A DNA stretch of 64,000 bases from Hofstenia miamia (lineage: Eukaryota > Xenacoelomorpha > Acoela). The stretch spans positions 1,842,912 through 1,906,911 of the forward strand of contig SCFE01000040.1 in NCBI GenBank assembly GCA_004352715.1, given 5' to 3'. Below are positions 58,256 to 64,000 of the stretch, piece by piece (position 1 is the first letter of the stretch; each line of letters opens with the position of its first letter). Both the position numbers and the translations under genes were made by a program. The notes under the pieces are model-generated. The model had not been told where the DNA came from, did no database searches, and worked only from the letters and a program-made list of their open reading frames with translations.

Positions 58256-60554
58256 GGCCGGCTTTAAATAGAAGGCCTAACAAGCAAATATACAATGTGC
58301 CAAGAGAAGGGATACACAATTTTTTAAAAATTTTTGTTTAAGTTGTCAACATTTAAGATTAACGAAACATAAAGATGCAGACACTCACTTACATTGATAA
58401 TTTATATAATTTGCATAGTTTTTCTAAGTTACCCCATTGAAAAGCTATTTAGTAAAATATATATGTTAAATATAACATGAAATTATAAATCTCAACACAA
58501 ACTAAATTTACAATGAAAACTTTGATAGTCTTTGCTTAGATGTTGCGGAATGAATACCATCATTATAAACAATGACTTGAATCTTTAACATAATGTTAAT
58601 TGAAATAATAAGAACTTTTTTTCAACAACAGAATAAATATTCTTCTGCGATATTATTACTAAAAAGAGAATGAAGTCGCTTTCGTTGTTCACAATCATCC
58701 AGAATAACCTTTTCTGATAAATTTTTGAAACATGCAAAGGCCCACAGCACAGCTGAATATGTTTCAAAAGATGGCATCTGAAGCCCATTTCGATTTAAAA
58801 TGCTTAACAAAGTTGAGACATTAGAATCTTGCATTGGAGCTGCAGACGAACACTGAGAACAGCTTTTATTAATTTGTCTTTGGGCATATCCCGATATGTA
58901 AAATATAACGTTTTTGTCATCATGTGATAAATTGTCGTCATAGTTTTCATTAAAATCATAAAGAGCTTCATACTCAATTGGAGAATGAGTAATTAGTGTT
59001 TCTTTGGTATCCAAACTGACAACATCGCTTAGCATATCACGTTGAAACATTTTTTTCAGCGTTTAGAATGTCACTAACTTTGATGTTGTACTGTGAACCA
59101 CACATTTGTCTATATTGACTGAATCGCATTTCCATATCATTTTGAAATTTGCCTAAGAGAATGTAGGTATCCTTTGATTTAACAGGTGAACATAAAAATG
59201 CTAATACTGAAGAAGAAGGATTAACATCGAAATTGGAATTACATGCTTGACCATAAATATTTCCCGCTGTGTATGTAAAACCAGGCGAAACCATTGCTTC
59301 ATCAGCACAAACAATAACATCTCTATTATAATCAGTGTTATGATAACATTAAGAAATAATAGAATTGAAATAAGACATATCTTGCAAACCAAAACTTGCA
59401 GTGGTTGAATGAACTATGTCTCTTAGTGTTGAATATAAATTTTGAGATTTTGAAAATATTTCTAAACAAAATATTATAGTTGAAATAGAATATCTCCTTG
59501 CATGACTAGAAACTGGGAGTAAATGAATTTGATCACATAAGAGTTTATAAATATTGAACTTTGGAATATCAGAAAAATCTTCTTTTTAACAAGTCCACTA
59601 TAGAACAAAACATCCTGATAATAGTTGGGCTGATAATTGTTCAAAAAAGATATTAAGTTGTCTAACTGAAATTTTCGATTTACAATCCCTTTGGAAACGA
59701 TGTGGGAATATTCTGATGATTTAATTAGTGTCGTACTACTAAATAATTGGCAAGAGAAAACAGTATCATTAGTTTTAAGAATCAGTGATCTTTCTAAAGA
59801 AGGCACTTTAGTAAGTAAAATTTTATAAAAACAGAATTCTTCTGAATCACAATTTCTTAAGCTGTATCAATCATAATGCATATTAACTATAGCTTCTACA
59901 GTTAAACTATCAGATAAATTAAATTTTTCAAGTACCTGATTATCAATACGTTCTTTTTTTGCAGACGGACTTTCACGTACAGAAGTATTTGCACTTTGAA
60001 AATAACTGGGATAATCAGGAAAAATGGTAGGAACAGCTTCCGCTTTCAACCTTTTTCTTTTGAGTGACTTACCAATGCGCGACTTTCTAATTGAAATACT
60101 TTTTGTGATAAAATCTGAAGGCGTAAAATGAAAAGAACAAACGCCACTAGAAGAAGTGGGTTGGAAGTCTAATCGCCTAATACTATTCAACCATTGACTT
60201 TTAATGGAATTGTTTTTAGGAAACGAATAAATTTGTACGTACCCATCTTTTGCATAGTAATTGGACTTACAATGCACTACAGCGCATGTATTTGGCATAA
60301 CAGCGTGATGCGTAACTGTTAATTATTACATAACTCTTGTATGCACGAAACGTTTACCGCGTAAATTAGTTGTTTATTATCCCTTCTCTTGGCACTGCCG
60401 TTTATTGGTTGTTGGGCCTTCCAATTAAAGACGGCCATGATATATATAACCGTAATTATTTGCCATTAATTGGATTTAAAAACAATTAATTAATTAAAAT
60501 TGGTTAAAACCTGCAATCAATTCATTGCTCTCAATTAATTGGTTCCGACCCCTG
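57709..60554 (-). mobile_element. P-like (THAP) DNA transposon, decayed, about 2.85 kb
   Basis: The left end CAGGGATCGGACAAATTGAA and the complement of the right end, CAGGGGTCGGAACCAATTAA, form imperfect inverted repeats, followed on both sides by AATTAATTG-rich subterminal DNA. An 8-bp direct target repeat was not found, because the flanks look more like an extension of the inverted repeat. The interior encodes a THAP protein plus transposase pieces on the minus strand. The TA run at 58223-58251 and the sequence 57720-58585 are noncoding. Confidence 0.6.
58622..60298 (-). pseudogene. P-like transposase with THAP zinc finger, fragmented
   Basis: 60298-59867 encodes an almost complete THAP domain: MPNTCAVVHC start (C-x4-C), then SIKSQWLNSIRRLDF, GVCSFHF (the C-x2-H end) and AVPTIFP. 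Lower pieces: 59806-59474 with LISFLNNYQPNYYQDVLF; 59310-59037 with MVSPGFTYTAGN and DTYILLGKFQ; and 59050-58622 with NVIFYISGYAQRQINKSCSQC, LLSILNRNGLQMPS and VLWAFACF. The YI.GY..R...K...C motif is the C-terminal signature of P-element/THAP9-type transposases. Frameshifts separate the pieces and most of the RNase-H core is gone, so the enzyme is dead; the THAP frame alone is still open. Confidence 0.75.
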
Positions 60555-61033
60555 AATTTTCTTCATTAAAGGTAAATAACAAAGTTATTACCTTGTATTA
60601 CCACTTCCCAATAAGGGTCATGGGATTTAATTTTCTTGTGGTTCCACTTCTTTGTACTGCAGTTCCTGCATATTTTACAGAAGTAGAACTTCTTCCTGCT
60701 TTTTTAGTAATCTTAACTGATAAAACAGTTAATGCCCGCCTATCATCATCTGGAAGCTTATGATTTTTCATATGCCTCAATACAATTTCACTAGTTTTCT
60801 TGCAGAAAACGCAGACTCCAGCACATCTGTTAATTTTTCTAAAGATATGATTTCCTAAAATACATAACTAAAGACCTACTGTTTTTGTTCCCCTTTCTCA
60901 GATTCACTCTCCGAGGAACTCCAATTAATAGGTTCAAATTATACACCAACAGGATTATGGCAATAGGTTCCCCAGATTTGTCTTCACCATATACATCATT
61001 GCCAAGATCAAAAAGATCTTGTGACACTGCCAT

Positions 61034-61600
61034 ATCTATAACATATCAAAACAGGTAAGTTTAGTTTAGCAACCATAATGTATTAGCATTAATTTAGATA
61101 GTCACACATTTACTCTAATTAATTAAATCACTACCATTGAAAAGGTTGTCTCTGAAAGATTTTGCTTGCTTCATTGTTTTTCAAGCATATTACCCCTAAA
61201 AGATCATTTATGTCTTCATTACTTTTTCCTGCATTTATTCATTGCAGTTTCCCTTCATTTCACCATTGTATTTTGCCACAAAAGCCATTCGACAGCAAGC
61301 CATTAATTTGGAATGTTATCCCTGAAAAATCATTGCATACTTCATTAGTATTTCCTGCATTTCAGTATAGATTCTGGCCTAAACTCCGAAAACGAATAGA
61401 TATATTTAAAAAAATAATATAAACAAAAAAGAATGTCATTCAGTCTTCCATCCTAAAGGACAAATAAATTTTATTATTTTATTATTAATTTATACAGTTC
61501 GCAGGTCGAGGAATTGGTTCCTTAAAATAGAAAATATATCTTTCCTGCATATTTTATGTCACTACATTCTTTACTGTTAACCAGCACAACTGGCAAGGAA
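61034..61600. other. Unassigned DNA with a partial repeat module
   Basis: Apart from the short third module near 61432-61480 nothing is recognised. The open frame 61162-61422 is low-complexity without family likeness. Confidence 0.35.
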
Positions 61601-61808
61601 TTTTAAATTCCTTGTCATAAACCTTGAAATATATTTAAACATTGAAATATAATTAATGCTTACAGATTTTTGCGCTTGCAAAGATATATTTTGTCGGCCA
61701 TTCTAAAGATAAAAACATTAGTGAGAAATATATTTGAAGAATAAAGAAACACAACAGATATATTTAAAAAAATTAAAACAATAATTTGTTGTAAATCAGT
61801 CTGCCATC
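61601..61808 (+). repeat. Direct repeat module, copy 1 (about 205 bp)
   Basis: It shares with 62690-62896 the same order of words: TTAAATTCCTT, AAGATATATTTTGT, CATTCTAAAGATAAAAACAT, TAGTGAGAAATATATTTGAA and GTAAATCAGTCTGCCATCT. A coding-like stretch follows within 50 bp (61847 on). A shorter third version is near 61432-61480. Confidence 0.85.
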
Positions 61809-61846
61809 TAAAGCACAAATAAATTTCCTTATTTTAATATTCAATT

Positions 61847-62481
61847 ATGCTGTACTCAACTACTCCAAACAACTGCAAGCACACAAACTTGTTAAAAGGT
61901 GTACGCAAAAGCATATACTTTCACAAAAAAGGTTCATGCCTTACAAAAGCCAATTGCTACGCAAACATGTTACCTAAAAAGAATTATCATCGTGCATTTG
62001 AATCATTCCCGCCAATTAGACCAAATATTCCAACCCTTTCAAAAAACTTTTTAATAACCTTAGTTTTTACATTTTTAACGAACAGCCATTTCTTAGTTCT
62101 AGTTCAGAGGTTGAGGATTCGCTTCCACCGATTAGAGACTTAATAAAGAGCATTGAAAATGAAGGAGGTACAATAAAACGCGATTTAGAAGGTGTAGACT
62201 CATTAATTTTATTAGCATCACATTCTTTAGTTTCATCTGACTACTTTTTAGCTGCCATAAAGGGTTTCAATTGCTTATTGTATAAATGGGTAAACGATAG
62301 CGTCAATTTGAGAGAGCTTCAGCCTCTTTATCTTTATCGGCTTCCACTGGGGAAAATGAATAATAATTTTGTGGAATTCCAATCAAATTATATTTATAAA
62401 GGACTTTTCCATGATAAGGTATTTTACCTACTTCGAGAAGTAGAAGGAGGTAGTAATGGCTGCATCCGGCTCAATCAGTAA
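61847..62481 (+). pseudogene. Unrecognised coding remnant between the repeat modules
   Basis: Two frames look coding. 61847-62050 reads YSTTPNNCKHTNLLKG, FHKKGSCLTKANCYAN and FPPIRPNIPTLS. 62101-62481 reads SSEVEDSLPPIRDLIKSIEN, LEGVDSLILLASHSLVSSDY, LQPLYLYRLPLGKMN and NYIYKGLFHDKVFYLLREVE, ending at TAA. The second is open for about 125 codons with ordinary protein composition. No family was recognised. Its place between repeat modules suggests a retroelement gene. Confidence 0.4.
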
Positions 62482-62689
62482 TTATTTGGATCTAAACGTT
62501 GATTTTATGATAGCAGATTCAAGTCTTACACAAAGTTTAATTAAAAAAAGCAAAGGTCTTAGTTCTGCCAGTGGTTAACATGAACGTTATTATAAAATGT
62601 TTTTTGTTTCCCTCTGTACCCTTACCAACGCAAGAAGACTTTTTATGATGGCCTAGTTTACTTATTGATAAAATATATAATTGTTAACA

Positions 62690-62896
62690 TTTTAAATTCC
62701 TTACCATACACACTGAAATATATTTAAATTTTAAAATAAAATTAAAACTTATGGATTTTTGCACTAGCAAAGATATATTTTGTAGTCCATTCTAAAGATA
62801 AAAACATTAGTGAGAAATATATTTGAAAAAAAAAGAAACACAACAGATATATTTAAAAAATTCAAACAAAAATTTGTTGTAAATCAGTCTGCCATC
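62690..62896 (+). repeat. Direct repeat module, copy 2
   Basis: About 85% like copy 1 by eye. It ends ten bases before the ATG of the SGNH-type ORF at 62906. It could be a retroelement 5' leader or promoter unit (inference). Confidence 0.85.
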
Positions 62897-62905
62897 TCTT
62901 AACGC

Positions 62906-63997
62906 GTGATGATTTCGTTACGAGCAGTCGGCTCTGATGAGCGCGCTTTGCTGAAAACAATTACCTCCGCAGCATCCGCAGATGCTTCGTTAACACAATT
63001 ATCGCGCACGAAGTTATTAGCACCGTTTAACGCATTGTCAAAAGAAGAACTCTGTACATTTCATTCACTTCTATCAAAACTTTCAGAAACATGCCACGCT
63101 GAAGAAGATGCAATCACCATTGATAAACAAACGCAAATCACACCAAACAACTGCAACACACAAACACAAACGTCATCACCAGAAAATCCAACGCCTGAAG
63201 ATCTGAATCACTCCAAAATCACAGCGAGATTCCACCCAAAAAAGCTAAGAGAAGACACAGATTTTCTCATCATAGGAACATCGATGTATCGACACTTGCG
63301 TTCAAAGCACCTCATTAAAGGACACACCGTCACCGTACATTCTTATCCTGGAGCAACAATAGACGATATTTCTGCTACGCTACAAAGTTATGCATCCAAC
63401 GAAAAAATAAAGAACGTCCTCATCACTGTCGGACGAAATGATATAATGCAGAACGTTACTGACATTAAAGATAAGTTTTCTAATTTACTTAAGCACGTTA
63501 GTAACAATTTTAGGAACGCTAAAATCCACGTCGGGGAAGTTGCACCATTTCCGAATAACCACACCCTCACTAAGAAAGCCGCAAAACTAAACATTTTCTT
63601 TCACTAAAATTATAAATTATTAAATTACACAGTTTTTAAAATTACTAATACTTTTTATTTAGGAAATCACCCGAATTCCACATTGTTCACACGTAACGGT
63701 ATACATTTCTCCATTCGCGGTTATGCAAAACTAGCTTTAGCAATCAAGCAATCCTTTGAAGAACCGAATCTAGTTAACCGCACGCAACGTAACCCGACAA
63801 TTAGGAGCGCCACGCGACCTTTCAATCCTAATCAATCAGCGCTAATTAATCAGCCTCGCGTCACACGGAGGGTACCCTCTACAACCCATCGCTCTTACGC
63901 AGAAGTCGCCGCTACTCCGCAAATATCACCAATTAACACTGCACGCGACCTAATTCAGCAGCTAAGAAACTTTTTAAATGTTAACTATGTCTTGTGA
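62906..63997 (+). pseudogene. Retroelement ORF1-like protein with SGNH-hydrolase-like domain, interrupted at 63608-63661
   Basis: The first part (62906-63607, 233 codons) has a helical N-terminus with LSKEELCTFHSLLSKLSETC and a Thr/Gln-rich linker. The SGNH core follows: FLIIGTSMYRHL (block I, with S), HSYPGATIDDI and VLITVGRNDIM (GxND, block III). The second part (63662-63997) completes it: FTRNGIHFSIRGYAKLA (block V, where Asp of D..H is replaced by Asn). It ends with a basic tail, HRSYAEVAATPQIS, and TGA. Esterase-like domains of this kind occur in ORF1 of CR1 and related LINEs. The 54-bp break has an acceptor-like TTTATTTAG but no good donor, so decay rather than an intron is likely. Base composition is less AT-rich than the flanks. 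Confidence 0.6.
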
Positions 63998-64000
63998 ATT

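Larger units (their letters stand above)
53938..61033 (-). pseudogene. Decayed multi-exon zinc-finger gene with tyrosine-recombinase-like tail, broken by a hAT and a P-like element
   Basis: Minus-strand pieces in order. 61033-60880: start MAVSQDLFDLGND, then in another frame NWSSSESESEK. 60877-60598: zinc finger CVFCKKTSEIVLRHMKNH. 57763-57543: RPIEQPKLNLSKEFLICFKH, with a TAT/GTAAGA donor. 57430-57100: KMDVNGSFLKHVAKIQ and TRVARLQPTTLGVERD, with an AAG/GTATTT donor. 56980-56653: NGCKPNKVENITVGMWL and KPVKLTSLSHG. 56288-56099: HYSFEHSESTARTFYQRREL. 56060-53938: DYNKEDPFKVF, then the hAT, then TRYCKREKISLAKSEKL. The N...M....WL and H....TA...Y pieces are like the ends of Crypton-type recombinase-like proteins; that label is tentative. 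Several nonsense codons and a frameshift are present. Confidence 0.5.

Overview
The window is AT-rich (by eye about 70% A+T) eukaryotic DNA from an invertebrate animal. Reasons: spliced genes with GT-AG introns, long AT microsatellites, a dense load of animal-type transposons (CR1/L2-like LINEs, hAT, P-like with a THAP domain, mariner/Tc1, piggyBac, CACTA-like, TWA-flanked MITEs) and almost no free-standing long reading frames. An AT-rich cnidarian such as a hydrozoan would fit, but nothing here proves the species. There is no prokaryotic gene, rRNA or CRISPR array. Six isolated single Ns and one 56-base N run mark assembly joins, and three of the single Ns sit at local duplications.

Layout. 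1-190: a LINE reverse transcriptase fragment cut by the window edge. 0.6-14.5 kb: a long inverted repeat with arms of about 1.9 kb and tandemly repetitive internal DNA. Its left arm is split by a TG...CA-ended insertion (4-bp target duplication), which is itself split by a decayed CACTA-like element. The spacer holds a LINE 3' end. 14.5-29 kb: mostly noncoding repeats. These are a minisatellite, foldback elements, an internally deleted mariner, an element with 8-bp flanking repeats and a tRNA-like fold, two large TWA-flanked MITEs and a Tc1-like remnant.

29.0-47.2 kb (+ strand): the most notable object, a previously unannotated-looking gene built mostly from micro-exons. I can chain 15 main exons of 13-114 nt plus a 328-nt terminal exon in one reading frame (about 289 codons). 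Its introns are stuffed with a hAT remnant (with a MITE inside it), a piggyBac remnant (with a LINE inside it), a mariner, another MITE copy and a foldback element.

47.9-53.4 kb (- strand): remains of at least three LINE copies (endonuclease, linker and reverse transcriptase pieces), with an internal duplication at a single N. 53.9-61.0 kb (- strand): one decayed multi-exon gene with a zinc finger at its start and a tail resembling tyrosine-recombinase-like (Crypton-type) proteins. It has been broken by two unrelated DNA transposons: an intact hAT (54.0-55.8 kb, perfect 8-bp target duplication, open 519-codon frame) in its last exon and a decayed P-like element with a THAP gene (57.7-60.55 kb) upstream. 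61.4-64.0 kb (+ strand): repeated about 200-bp modules, each preceding coding sequence, the last of which leads into a retroelement ORF1 with an SGNH-hydrolase-like domain.

Apart from the micro-exon gene and the decayed zinc-finger gene, everything recognisable is transposon-derived. The hAT at 54-55.8 kb is the only element whose protein still looks intact.
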